64,000 nucleotides of DNA from Roseiconus nitratireducens. Its GTDB lineage: Bacteria; Planctomycetota; Planctomycetia; Pirellulales; Pirellulaceae. Shown here in pieces: positions 18,748-27,718 of this stretch (its first letter is position 1; every line of letters starts with the position of its first letter). A program made the position numbers and the translations under genes. The notes under the pieces were generated by a model, which saw nothing but the letters and a program-made list of their open reading frames with translations, was not told where the DNA came from and ran no database searches. The stretch lies in assembly GCF_008629675.1 (NCBI RefSeq), contig NZ_VWOX01000008.1, positions 310,001-374,000 of the forward strand, written 5' to 3'.

Positions 18748-19464
18748 GTGTTGAAAAACCTCAAGGAGACCGCTCGACTGTTGCTATTCCTGCCGTCCTT
18801 GAGCCAACCGAGCCAGGTGCTGCGACAGTTCAGCAATGCTGTCATCATGTTGGTGGCCTTGGAAGGTTCTGCTCTGATTTCCTCCACGGCTTCGGGCCAA
18901 CGGGCCGAACCGACGCATCAAGCGGGCCACCGCATCGGGCTGATCGATGTCGGCTACGTTTTCAAGAATCTTCCGGCGATCAAGGCCGATGTCAGAAAGC
19001 TCGAAGCCGACTCGCGGAAGGACCAAGACGAGTCCAAACGAGAGCGAGACCAGTTGAAGCAGGCCGTGGAGCACTTGAAAGCGCTCAAGGTTGGGACAGC
19101 GGAGTACGCCAGGCAAGAAGAGCGGGTCGCGAATCTGGATGCAAAGTTCCGGCTGATCAAGGTGCACAAACATCAAGACCCGAGCGACGCCCGGGTCAAA
19201 CTTTATTTTGAAAACTATCAGCGAATCGTTGCGGCGGTGCGGGTCATTGCGACCCGCAAGGACATCAACCTGGTTCTACGCTTCAACGGCGAAGAATCGG
19301 ACCCGGACCAAGACAAATCGGACGTCCGCGGTGTCACATGGAACGTCGTCTACCATGACAGCACCATTGATCTGACCGACGCCGTGATGCGGTATTTGGA
19401 ACAGCCAACGAACACGTCGCAAGCTGCATCCGATGACAACGCATCTGCGGTCACCAACCGTTGA
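18748..19464 (+). CDS. OmpH/Skp-like periplasmic chaperone family protein
   Basis: 238 residues from GTG 18748, with GAGGA about 9 bp upstream. A long N-terminal region ends in a hydrophobic stretch (NAVIMLVALEGSALISS), probably the export signal. The mature part starts with the OmpH hallmark IGLIDVGYVFKNLPAIKAD, followed by a charged coiled coil (about residues 75-150: KLEADSRKDQDESKRERDQ) and a return strand with the typical AAVRVIATRKDINLVLRF. OmpH/Skp proteins are trimeric jellyfish-shaped chaperones that hold outer-membrane proteins in the periplasm. Residue spacing is normal, but the Asp/Ser/Asn-rich tail is extra. There is no bamA or lpxD neighbour, unlike proteobacterial skp. Confidence 0.85.
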   Translation: MLKNLKETARLLLFLPSLSQPSQVLRQFSNAVIMLVALEGSALISSTASGQRAEPTHQAGHRIGLIDVGYVFKNLPAIKADVRKLEADSRKDQDESKRERDQLKQAVEHLKALKVGTAEYARQEERVANLDAKFRLIKVHKHQDPSDARVKLYFENYQRIVAAVRVIATRKDINLVLRFNGEESDPDQDKSDVRGVTWNVVYHDSTIDLTDAVMRYLEQPTNTSQAASDDNASAVTNR

Positions 19465-19578
19465 TCGAAGCGGTATCGCACCGATGGGAAGCACCCTGCG
19501 TGCTGCCGTTCTCTGTCTGAACCATCCGGACGATCGAATCGCAGAAAAAACTGCTCAGACGGAAAGTCCGCCCGCGCC

Positions 19579-20058
19579 CTACTGTTCGTTGGGGACGAAC
19601 TCGGACACGTGCCAATGCAAGATTTTCCAATCGTCGCCCTGTTTCGCCCACACAAGGGTGCCGCGATTGACTTGTTCTTCGGACTCGTCTTGGTCAGCTC
19701 CTTTGACCGCCGCGTCGACCATGTAGGTTGCGATCGCGACATCGCCGTGGACGGTCACTTTGATGTCCTTCGGCCGCAACTCCATTTCGGCCCCTCGTTC
19801 CTGGCCGTCCTTCAGCATCTTCACGATTTGCTGGCGAACTTCGTCACTGCCAATTTCAGTCAAGCCACCCTTGGCGACATACCCACTGGAACCGTTGGCG
19901 GTATGACCCATCGCTTTTTCAAACTCACCCGACGAGAGTTGGGAGTAAAACGTTTTCACGGCCGACTCCACTTGGCCTGGTTCGTGATGGTCGGCGAAGG
20001 TTTCGCTGGAAGGAATTGCCGCGACAAGAAAGAGAAGACACAGTGCTTGACGAAACAT
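19579..20058 (-). CDS. Secreted NTF2-like (DUF4440/SnoaL-type) protein
   Basis: 159 residues with a signal peptide (MFRQALCLLFLVAAIPSSETFA). The mature part follows the cone-shaped NTF2-like fold: the first helix VESAVKTFYSQLSSGEFEKAM, a central helix DEVRQQIVKMLKDG, then the paired strands VTVHGDVAIATYMVDAA and GTLVWAKQGDDWKILHWHVS, where the final WKILHWHVS is the usual DUF4440 ending. Such proteins are ligand-binding or small isomerase/hydratase folds; no catalytic residues are clear. It converges with the OmpH-like gene. Confidence 0.8.
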   Translation of the reverse strand: MFRQALCLLFLVAAIPSSETFADHHEPGQVESAVKTFYSQLSSGEFEKAMGHTANGSSGYVAKGGLTEIGSDEVRQQIVKMLKDGQERGAEMELRPKDIKVTVHGDVAIATYMVDAAVKGADQDESEEQVNRGTLVWAKQGDDWKILHWHVSEFVPNEQ

Positions 20059-21022
20059 GGGAACGCTTCCTGGTGAAGAGGGGAGTAGAAACGCGTGATG
20101 CGCTTATGCCGCAGTGTCCGGCATCCCCAAGCCGACTTCAATTGTTTTCTCAAACATTCCGGAAGATGCCGCCAGAGCCGTCGACCCATTCTGGGCCCCC
20201 AAAAGACGCGGACTTCGATTCAGCCACGACCTGAATCCGCTGGAACGACCGCTTCGGTGGATGCGCCAAAGACGCCACGAGCAACAAGATTGGTCTGCTG
20301 GAGCGTCAATCGACTGAGCGGCCTCACGTGAGAGAACCACAATGATTCCTGGTTTGATAGCGACGGGGGTGAAGTTGACTGGGAGAGCAAGCGATTGGCC
20401 ACCGGCTGGCCAAACTTTTCCCACCCTCGAGTCAAGCCGAGGCAGGAAGGACGGGTTTATGGCCGATGCTTGCTAACTTCTCGTCCGAAACCTCGGAGAT
20501 CCCGCAAGTGGACGCCGTGTCGGATCAGGGCGCTTCCCCTGTGCATTTGCGCGTATATGCCCGCGCATCACGGCTCGTTGTCTGATAGCGACAAGCGATT
20601 TCGTGAATCGTCTGTCATCGTTTCGCCTTTAATGATCCAAAGGCAACGCAAATCGTGTGGAGGCGTTGACGCACGGGAGAGAGCACTGGAAAGCTCGATT
20701 CACAATTGAGAGCAATCGATGTCCGTCGTTGCGACGACGCCGCCTAAGTGTTTTGGTCCAGCATTTGCAAATTGCCGCGGCAATCCCACCCGCCAAATGA
20801 TCTGGCGTACGGAAGCTCGATTGCTTCGAGCAAGAGGCCTCTTGAGCGCCCACCGTGCGACCCTGGTCGCGGCACTGCCCGGACGGATTCTCTCGACCTG
20901 ACGAGAAGTAATCTCCGCAGCCGCACCCCATTGCAACCGATCGCGTCACTGAGACACAGAAGGTTGGCCGGGATGCATCTCCAAGTACTCGTAAACATTC
21001 CCCATTTTGAAAAGGTACGACG
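20059..21022. other. Long intergenic region
   Basis: About 960 bp between divergent genes. Nothing certain was found. A 39-codon frame (20466-20585, +, starting MLANFSSETSEIPQ and ending RLVV) has host-like codon use and could be a small gene, but no homologue is recognised. A perfect 7-bp hairpin TTGGCCA/TGGCCAA lies at 20395-20413 and is followed by ACTTTTC. Longer frames on the - strand overlap the next gene and have implausible composition. Confidence 0.4.
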
Positions 21023-21883
21023 ATGACTAAACGACGAACCAACTGGTGTCCCGTGGCAATTCTGGCCAGTGCGTTGGCACTGGCGTTCAGCGGCAATGCA
21101 AAGGTCGACGCTGCACCGCCCCATCCGCCAACAGGAGAAGAGAGCGCCAACAATCTGTCCGTCCCGACCATTTTTGTCCCCTCTATCGATGACTCTCCTT
21201 TTGCCGGGAAATGCACATCAGAAGACGACTCGCTAGAACCGATGGGTCCGATGGGCGTCGACACCGATGGAGACGGCGTGCCTGACGAGCACACTGAATA
21301 CTACGTTCAAGGCATCGCCCAATGGCAGGCCGACTGTGACAGCGCGGATCCACATACAGTCGAGGTGGCGGCGGAGTGGGGCGACAATTTGACCAACGCG
21401 CCGCTGAAAGCGGGCACTCCGATCCGCGTGGAGATTGGCTTCCTGACGGTCGCCGACCGCGCGATGCCCGGCTACGTGGTGACCAAGCTGGATCCAACTC
21501 TTTTGGACAGGGAGTCCCATTACGGAACACTCGGCGAGAAAGTGGACGATTTCCTTGAAGTCCGAGTTTGGGATCACGACGTCCGGCTGGATATCCGCAG
21601 CACCGACGACAGCATCGTCGTGGCAGACATGGAAGATTTTAGCGCCGAAATCAACTCGACGGGTCGCATTGTCTACGGATTCAATTGGCAGAATCCCAAA
21701 GCCGGCGACTACGTCATCACCGTGATCGCCCCCAATATCGCTATCACGGCGGCCGATGCGGGCGAGATCTTGCCCGACAATATGGTGGCCGTGAATGTGA
21801 CCGTCGGCAATAAGGGCGGCGGCAAAGGTTCGGGCGGTCGACCGGGCGACGTTGTCCCCGGCAAAGGAAAGAAGGGTCGATAG
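21023..21883 (+). CDS. Secreted protein of unknown function with a Ca-binding-like motif
   Basis: 286 residues. A signal peptide (VAILASALALAFSGNAKVDA) is followed by a thrombospondin-3/EF-like calcium loop DTDGDGVPDEH (about residue 80) and then an all-beta-looking region (HTVEVAAEWGDNL, IRVEIGFLTVAD, RIVYGFNWQNPKAGDYVITVIAP) resembling a single immunoglobulin-like adhesion or binding module. The last 25 residues are Gly/Lys-rich (GGGKGSGGRPG), perhaps a flexible or nucleic-acid/surface-binding tail. No family was recognised. It converges with the ABC exporter cluster, 48 bp from stop to stop. Confidence 0.8.
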   Translation: MTKRRTNWCPVAILASALALAFSGNAKVDAAPPHPPTGEESANNLSVPTIFVPSIDDSPFAGKCTSEDDSLEPMGPMGVDTDGDGVPDEHTEYYVQGIAQWQADCDSADPHTVEVAAEWGDNLTNAPLKAGTPIRVEIGFLTVADRAMPGYVVTKLDPTLLDRESHYGTLGEKVDDFLEVRVWDHDVRLDIRSTDDSIVVADMEDFSAEINSTGRIVYGFNWQNPKAGDYVITVIAPNIAITAADAGEILPDNMVAVNVTVGNKGGGKGSGGRPGDVVPGKGKKGR

Positions 21884-21931
21884 CCCATCCAACACCGTGG
21901 CGACATCGTTCATGATTGACGTGTTTCCACG

Positions 21932-23038
21932 TCACGACATCCGCCGCCGGAAGAGCCAGGCGGCCGAGGTGAGGGTGATCGCCGCAATCGCGGCCATCGG
22001 CCATAGTTGATGCCACAGCAAGCGGATTGGAGCCCCTTCAAGAAACACCCCGCGCAGAACGATTAGAAAGTACCTGAGCGGGTTGGCGTACGTGATCGCC
22101 TGGACGGCCGGCGGCATGTTGGCAATCGGCGTCGAAAAGCCGGACAGGATGATTGCGGGAACCAGGAACAGAAAGGCTCCCAGGAGCGCTTGCTGCTGTG
22201 TGACAGCCAGCGATGAAATCATCAGCCCCACACCGATGGCGGCGAACACAAACAGGACGACGCCCACGTACAACGTCAGCAAGCTGCCAACCAGCGGGAC
22301 GCGGAACCAAAAGACGGCCGCCGTGATGATGACCGTCGCCTCGAAAATGCCGATCATGAAACCGGGCGTTGCTTTGCCGACCAAAATCTCCCAGGGGCGG
22401 TAGGGCGTCACCAACAGTTGGTCGAAAGTTCCCTGTTCACGCTCGCGAGCGACCGACAGCGCGGTGACGAGCATCGTGACGACCAACGTCAGCAAACCGA
22501 CGATGCCCGGCACGAAAAACCAGCGGCTTTGCTGGTTCGGGTTGAACCATGACCGGGCTTCCAGGTGTGCCGGTGCTGCGCCCAACCCATGGTCGGTCGC
22601 CCACTTCACATTGAAATCGCCAACGATTTTGCGCGCATATCCGAGTGTCACCAGCGCGGTGTTCGAATCACGTCCGTCCAGGATCACTTGCACTTTCGCC
22701 CGGCCTTTCCGGTGCAGATCCTGGCTGAACGTCGACCCGATGTGCAGCACGACGAGCGCCACGCGTCCATCCACCATCGGCGCGATCTGGTCGTCATGCG
22801 TGATCGTGGCGACTCGACGAAAATTGCGTGAACCCTCGAACCTGGAAACCAAGTCACGCGATGCCTCACCGGAGCTCTGGTTGTAAACCGCCAAGGGGAC
22901 GTCCGTCACGTCAAACGTCGCGGCATAGCCGAAAACCAGCAACTGAATGATCGGCGGCCCGACGATCACAAAGCGACTCTTCGGGTCCTTCAACAGGGCC
23001 AGAAACTCTTTGTGAATCAGTGCCAATAGCCGAAACAT
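21932..23038 (-). CDS. ABC-2 type exporter permease (YbhR-like)
   Basis: 368 residues from ATG 23038; the longer frame upstream overlaps the neighbouring permease and lacks family sequence. Typical ABC-2 layout: one N-terminal helix (FVIVGPPIIQLLVFGYAATF), a large extracytoplasmic domain (residues about 45-165) and five C-terminal helices, with the family motif REREQGTFDQLLVTPYRPWEILVGK. It probably forms a heterodimer with the adjacent permease. The stop of that gene lies 8 bp upstream, so the four genes form one operon (fusion protein, ATPase, two permeases) like E. coli ybhGFSR. The substrate is unknown; YbhFSR-type systems export drugs or cations. Confidence 0.92.
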   Translation of the reverse strand: MFRLLALIHKEFLALLKDPKSRFVIVGPPIIQLLVFGYAATFDVTDVPLAVYNQSSGEASRDLVSRFEGSRNFRRVATITHDDQIAPMVDGRVALVVLHIGSTFSQDLHRKGRAKVQVILDGRDSNTALVTLGYARKIVGDFNVKWATDHGLGAAPAHLEARSWFNPNQQSRWFFVPGIVGLLTLVVTMLVTALSVAREREQGTFDQLLVTPYRPWEILVGKATPGFMIGIFEATVIITAAVFWFRVPLVGSLLTLYVGVVLFVFAAIGVGLMISSLAVTQQQALLGAFLFLVPAIILSGFSTPIANMPPAVQAITYANPLRYFLIVLRGVFLEGAPIRLLWHQLWPMAAIAAITLTSAAWLFRRRMS

Positions 23039-23046
23039 CGCGTCTC

Positions 23047-24180
23047 CTAGTCCAGCCGTTTGCGCGCCAGCAGACGCGTGATCCCCAGGAACACCATCGC
23101 CATCACCGCCAAGGCCGCGCAATTCGGCACGACCACGGACCACACATCACCGGCCAGGAAGGTCGTTTTCAGAAGCGCAACATAGTAGCGAGCCGGGATG
23201 ATCTGCGTGATCCATTGGATCGGGCGTGGCATGCTGCCGATGTCGAAGATAAAGCCCGACAAGATGAACGCCGGCAGGAAGGTTGCGATAATCGCGACCT
23301 GGGCCGCGACGAACTGGACTCGCGTGACGGTTGAGATGAACAGCCCCATGCCCAGTGCTGTCAGTAAGAACAGCGACGACCCGAGCAACAACACCCAGAT
23401 CGAACCGCGCAGCGGCACGGCGAACAGCCAGACGGCCATTACGACCGACAGCGCCAGTCCTCCCATGCCAAGGACAAAGTAGGGCAGAATCTTTCCCAGC
23501 AACACCTCCAGCATGGATACCGGTGTGACCATCAGCGCTTCCATCGTTCCGCGTTCCCATTCGCGGGCCATCAGCAGCGCCGTGAGCAATGATCCGATCA
23601 GTGTCATGATCAGCGCCACCACGCCGGGAACCAGATAGTTTCGGCTGCGGACGTTGGCGTTGAACCAAATCCGATGTTCGACAATCACAGGCTCGGCGAG
23701 CGGCTGACCGAGTTGCATTGCCCGGTGTTCTAGCCATTTCGCGTAGACGCCATCCACGTATCCGTTCACGATCCGCGAGGTGTTCGCATCAATGCCGTTG
23801 ACGATCAATTGAATGGACGCCCCGCCCGGCCGCCGCAGTCTGTCGGAAAAGTCGGCGCGCAGGTGCAGAATCGCGTCGACCTGACCCTCCATCAATGCTT
23901 GCTGAGCGGCCGCCATCCCGTGAAGGAAGATCGGTTCAAAATAGATCGATTGCTCCAGCTCTCCGCAGAAACTGTTGGTGTCGGGCGTCGGCTTCTCGAC
24001 CACCAGTGCGATCGGGACACGTTCGGCGTCAAGCGACACGCCATATCCGAACAACAGCAACAAAACCACCGGCAGCACGAACGCGATCGCCAGTGCGCTC
24101 GGGTCGCGAAGCACCTGCAAGAACTCCTTGCGGACAAGCCCTCGCATCCGCATCAGCCTTCGACCACGTTTGCCCGTCAT
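23047..24180 (-). CDS. ABC-2 type exporter permease (YbhS-like)
   Basis: 377 residues. It has the same ABC-2 layout as its downstream neighbour: first helix ALAIAFVLPVVLLLLFGYGV, a periplasmic domain to about residue 175, then LVPGVVALIMTLIGSLLTAL and four further helices, with the cytoplasmic motif MAREWERGTMEALMVTPVSM. The ATG directly abuts the TAG of the ATPase gene, indicating tight translational coupling. It works as one half of the transmembrane channel. Confidence 0.93.
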   Translation of the reverse strand: MTGKRGRRLMRMRGLVRKEFLQVLRDPSALAIAFVLPVVLLLLFGYGVSLDAERVPIALVVEKPTPDTNSFCGELEQSIYFEPIFLHGMAAAQQALMEGQVDAILHLRADFSDRLRRPGGASIQLIVNGIDANTSRIVNGYVDGVYAKWLEHRAMQLGQPLAEPVIVEHRIWFNANVRSRNYLVPGVVALIMTLIGSLLTALLMAREWERGTMEALMVTPVSMLEVLLGKILPYFVLGMGGLALSVVMAVWLFAVPLRGSIWVLLLGSSLFLLTALGMGLFISTVTRVQFVAAQVAIIATFLPAFILSGFIFDIGSMPRPIQWITQIIPARYYVALLKTTFLAGDVWSVVVPNCAALAVMAMVFLGITRLLARKRLD

Positions 24181-25941
24181 CTATGCCTCTTCGTCTTTCG
24201 ACTCGATCAAGTGAATGAAGGCCTCTTCCATGCTGGGCTGGGGATGTTCGTTGGAGCGAGCAAGTTGTTTGATCTCGGGCGGCGTCCCCAGGGCGAGCAC
24301 TTCTCCGGCCATCATGATCGCCATCCGGTCGCAATACTCGGCTTCCTCCATGAAGTGTGTGGTGACCAGCACGGTCACGCCCGTGGACGCCAGACCGTTG
24401 ATCCGGTGCCAGAACTCACGGCGAGCCAGCGGATCCACGCCGGAGGTGGGTTCGTCCAGGAACAGAATCTCGGGCTCATGCATCAACGCACAGGCCAGCG
24501 CCAAACGCTGTTTGTACCCCAACGGCAGTTCGCCGCTGCCGTCATCCAAGACCGGCTGCAAATCGAACTGTTCGGTGGCCCAACGAATGCGGTGTTGGCG
24601 GCGGCGACCGGTCAGCCCGTAGGCGCTGCTGAAGAACTTCAAATTGTTGGCAACGCTGAGAGAACCGTAGAGCGAGAATTTTTGCGACATGTAGCCGATC
24701 CTCGCCCGTGCCGCCGCGGCCGTCCTGCGGACGTCGATGCCCGCAACCTGCAGCTTGCCGTCGCTGGCCGGGAGCAATCCACACAGCATCCGGAACAGGG
24801 TCGTTTTCCCGGCACCGTTGGCCCCCAGGAGTCCAAAAATCTCACCGCGTCCCACGTCGAACGAGACGTTCTTGACGGCGTAGAAATCGCCGAAGGCACG
24901 TTGGACGTTGCGGACCGAGATCGCGGTGCCGCTGGATTCCGCCTGAATCCGCCGATCTTCCTGTAACGCTGAGGGCAATGGTGTTCCGGCTTGATCGTGC
25001 CTCCGCTGCCTCAGTGTGTCGATGAAACCGTCTTCGAAACGGGGCGGGACAGGGATCAATGCTGCGCGATTTTCACCGGGCAACAACCGATCGATGGAAA
25101 GTGGGGTACCATCGGCCAGCACCAGCCGGACCGCGTCACCCTGAATCACCGCATCCACCACATCCGGGCGTCCCGACAAACGCTCCAACACGTCACGGTT
25201 CTTTTCATCGGCCGAACGGATCTGGAATGTGCGGCCGGTCATCGGTTCGCAAAATTGCTCTGGAGGTCCTTGGCCGATCAATTCCCCTTGATCCAGCATG
25301 AGCACCCTGTCACACCGCTCGGCCTCGTCCAAATAAGCAGTGCTCAGCAAAACCGTCGTTCCTTCCTCTCGCACGAATCGGTCGACGATTTCCCACAGTT
25401 CGCGTCGCGAAACGGGATCGACGCCCACCGTTGGTTCGTCCAACAGCAGCAATCGTGGCGGGTGGACCAACGTGCAAGCCAAGCCGAGCTTTTGTTTCAT
25501 CCCGCCTGACAACTTGCCGGCTAGCCGTTTGGTGAAACGGGCCATCCCGGTCATGTGAATCAGTTCGTTATACCGCGTTTTCCTCGCTTGGACCGGAACG
25601 CCCTGCAGGTCGGCGTACAGGTCAAGGTTCTCTTGCACGGTCAAGTCTTCGTACAGACCAAACCGCTGCGGCATGTAGCCGACGCGGCCCTGAATCTGAA
25701 GCGCTTGCCGGGCCGCGTCGAACCCCAACACCGTGACGGTTCCGCTGTCACATCGCAACAATCCGGTTGCCAATCGCATCAATGTCGTCTTGCCGGCGCC
25801 GTCGGGTCCGATCAAGCCGGTGATCTTTCCGAGACGGATCTCGACGTTCAGATCCTTGATCGCCATGACGGCTTGTCGGCGTGTGCGAAACGACTTCGTG
25901 ACACCGCGGAACGTCAAGGCGATTCGATCGTCGGCGGTCAT
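24181..25941 (-). CDS. Double ABC transporter ATPase (YbhF-like)
   Basis: 586 residues with two complete nucleotide-binding domains. NBD1 (about 8-235): Walker A GPDGAGKTT, signature LSGGMKQKLG, Walker B LLLLDEPTVGVDP. NBD2 (about 340-570): Walker A GANGAGKTT, a non-canonical signature LPLGYKQRLALA in place of LSGGQ, and Walker B ILFLDEPTSGVDP. The LPLG-type second signature is usual for the YbhF family. The C-terminal AFIHLIE segment is the usual end of ABC-2 ATPases. It energises the two permeases encoded immediately downstream; the upstream gene encodes the membrane fusion partner. Confidence 0.95.
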   Translation of the reverse strand: MTADDRIALTFRGVTKSFRTRRQAVMAIKDLNVEIRLGKITGLIGPDGAGKTTLMRLATGLLRCDSGTVTVLGFDAARQALQIQGRVGYMPQRFGLYEDLTVQENLDLYADLQGVPVQARKTRYNELIHMTGMARFTKRLAGKLSGGMKQKLGLACTLVHPPRLLLLDEPTVGVDPVSRRELWEIVDRFVREEGTTVLLSTAYLDEAERCDRVLMLDQGELIGQGPPEQFCEPMTGRTFQIRSADEKNRDVLERLSGRPDVVDAVIQGDAVRLVLADGTPLSIDRLLPGENRAALIPVPPRFEDGFIDTLRQRRHDQAGTPLPSALQEDRRIQAESSGTAISVRNVQRAFGDFYAVKNVSFDVGRGEIFGLLGANGAGKTTLFRMLCGLLPASDGKLQVAGIDVRRTAAAARARIGYMSQKFSLYGSLSVANNLKFFSSAYGLTGRRRQHRIRWATEQFDLQPVLDDGSGELPLGYKQRLALACALMHEPEILFLDEPTSGVDPLARREFWHRINGLASTGVTVLVTTHFMEEAEYCDRMAIMMAGEVLALGTPPEIKQLARSNEHPQPSMEEAFIHLIESKDEEA

Positions 25942-26042
25942 CAGATGGCGTGCCGCAGTTGGAAATCCCTGCGCAGCAAGGTTCCGATGGACGGCCGCGG
26001 TTCAATCCCGCGCGGCTTTTCCCTGCCATTTTTCACTGTGTT

Positions 26043-27062
26043 CTACTCCGTTTGCTGAGATGGTTGGGGCTGATCCAACGGGATTCTGACCGTCGTTGGC
26101 ATGCCAAGGCGCAACTCGTTGTTTGGGTTCTTGACGAAGACACGAATCTGATAAACCAGCTTGGTGCGCAGCTCGCGGGTTTCAACGGGCTTGGGTGTGA
26201 ACTCGGCTGTTGGCGAAATGAATCCGACCCATCCCTCGTACTCTTTTCCAGGAAAGCTGTCCGTGAAGACGTAGGCTTTCATGCCTTCGAAGATCTTTCC
26301 CAAATCGGGTTCGGATACATAGGCCCGCACCCAGACCGGATCGACCAGCGCCAAGGTGAACACCGTCTTTTGCGGCGAGGCCATGTCGCCGACTTCCAAA
26401 ATGCGGTCTTGAATGATGCCGTCGGATGGTGCGGAAAGGTAACCGTCTTTCAGGTCGTGTTCCGCTTGTGCCAATTCGGCTTCGTATCGTTTGAGCAACG
26501 CCCGCGCTTCATCCTTGTCTTCTTGCCGGGGTCCGGCCAGAGCAAGATCCAGGACGGACTGGCGAGATTCGAGCTGTGCTTCCGCGGATTCATAGGCTGC
26601 CCGCGCGTCGTCCAGTTCTTGTTGAGATGCCGCATTTGACTTGCGCAGCATTTTCTTCCGCTCAAAAGTCTGCCCGGTTTCGTCCGCGATGGCTTTTGAC
26701 TGTGCGACGTCTGCCTTGGCCTTCGCGATCTCCTCCGGGCGAGATCCGGCTTCAAGTCTCGCAACGACCTGACGCTGTGATTCCATGATCGCCTTGGCCC
26801 GCTGTACGGCGTACTCCAGTCGCTCGGTTTCCAGCTTGGCGAGCAGATCGCCTTTCTTAACACGATCCCCTTCCTCGACGAGCAATTCGCCAATGCGTTC
26901 GTTGCCGTTGATCGCAAGTTCGACCTGCCTCACGTCCACGTTGCCGTAGACTTCCAACTGATTTGCGTCGTCGCCGTCGGGAAGGCTTTGCCAATACCAG
27001 ATTCCGAAAGCCACGCCGCCCAACAGGCTAGCGAAGAGCGCTAGTCGGATTAACTGCTTCAT
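26043..27062 (-). CDS. HlyD-family membrane fusion protein of an ABC exporter (YbhG-like)
   Basis: 339 residues. One N-terminal membrane anchor (LIRLALFASLLGGVAFGIWYW) is followed by the barrel-sandwich half VYGNVDVRQVELAINGNERI and VEEGDRVKKGDLLAKLE, a long alpha-hairpin coiled coil (about residues 85-200, AKADVAQSKAIADETGQTFE), the second lipoyl half YLSAPSDGIIQDRILEVGD, and a beta-barrel domain. It links the inner-membrane ABC exporter to the outer membrane or an outer partner. First gene of the exporter operon, 101 bp upstream of the ATPase gene. Confidence 0.93.
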   Translation of the reverse strand: MKQLIRLALFASLLGGVAFGIWYWQSLPDGDDANQLEVYGNVDVRQVELAINGNERIGELLVEEGDRVKKGDLLAKLETERLEYAVQRAKAIMESQRQVVARLEAGSRPEEIAKAKADVAQSKAIADETGQTFERKKMLRKSNAASQQELDDARAAYESAEAQLESRQSVLDLALAGPRQEDKDEARALLKRYEAELAQAEHDLKDGYLSAPSDGIIQDRILEVGDMASPQKTVFTLALVDPVWVRAYVSEPDLGKIFEGMKAYVFTDSFPGKEYEGWVGFISPTAEFTPKPVETRELRTKLVYQIRVFVKNPNNELRLGMPTTVRIPLDQPQPSQQTE

Positions 27063-27120
27063 GTCGTCAGGCTACGGTTCAAGAATCGATGTTGCCTCGG
27101 TCGGTGCCGCTGGAAAACGC

Positions 27121-27155
27121 CACGGTGCGTTGACTTCACGGTGCGTTGACTTCAC
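27121..27155. repeat. Tandem repeat, 16-bp unit x 2
   Basis: Unit CACGGTGCGTTGACTT is present twice without a mismatch (27121-27136 and 27137-27152), followed by CAC of a third unit. It sits in the leader region of the exporter operon. Confidence 0.85.
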
Positions 27156-27401
27156 TGATCAGAGGGGAAACGACGTCGCAGACTGTCACCGTCGGCAGAC
27201 GTGGCTCCGCACCCAGCGTTGCGTTTTGAACGGTCGTTGTCCAGTTGGAGCGTCCCAACAAGATAACCCCGCGTGACTCGGCGGGCAGCTTGCCCGCCCC
27301 GGCTTGCCGATCCCGGTAGGGCTGGTCGCTTCGAGCCCTCCGAGACGCCGCACAGGACCGTACGCGAATGAATGGTGCCACCGCTGACGTCCAGGACTCA
27401 C

Positions 27402-27454
27402 GGCCCAACGTTTCGGCGGGCCAACGATTCGGCGGGCCAACGGTTCAGCGGGCC
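27402..27454. repeat. Tandem repeat, 16-bp unit x 3
   Basis: Three slightly diverged units, 27402-27417, 27418-27433 and 27434-27449, with consensus GGGCCAACGNTTCGGC, followed by GGGCC of a fourth. It differs in sequence from the other 16-bp repeat 250 bp away. Confidence 0.8.
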
Positions 27455-27718
27455 TGCTGGCCGGGGAAATGGGACGTGGTCGGCAAGGAATGGCCGTGGA
27501 GCATCATCAGACCTCGGTTGGCCGTGAAATGGTCGCTTGGCGGTTCGCGGTCGAGTACATTGGTCGGCTTGCCCTCCCGCATCATCAACGCACTCCCGCG
27601 CGCACATGGCGTCCAATCCCGCGGCTCAGCCGCGGGCGGATTACCGGATTCGCGGCCGAGGTCCGCGTCCCTCCCCGATGATGCTTCCTTCGCAATTCGA
27701 CCAACCCAAAGGTGAGCG

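Larger units (their letters stand above)
27063..27718. other. Intergenic region with two 16-bp-period minisatellites
   Basis: 656 bp between the divergent exporter and oxidoreductase genes, with no convincing gene. It holds two unrelated tandem repeats (27121-27155 and 27402-27454), a GGCGGGCAGCTTGCCCGCC-type palindrome near 27280-27300, and a CCCGCGGCTCAGCCGCGGG hairpin near 27616-27634. The AAAGGTGAG just before 27719 is a possible ribosome-binding site. Confidence 0.5.

Noticed and set aside
20466..20585. Small 39-codon gene on +
   Set aside because: Codon use is plausible but length and lack of any homologue give no firm support; mentioned only in the spacer description.
20629..21294. 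221-codon open frame on -
   Set aside because: It overlaps the 5' end of the secreted protein gene at 21023 and has no domain, signal or normal composition.
23809..24966. 385-codon open frame on + across the ABC genes
   Set aside because: Antisense to two clear ABC genes and spans their junction.
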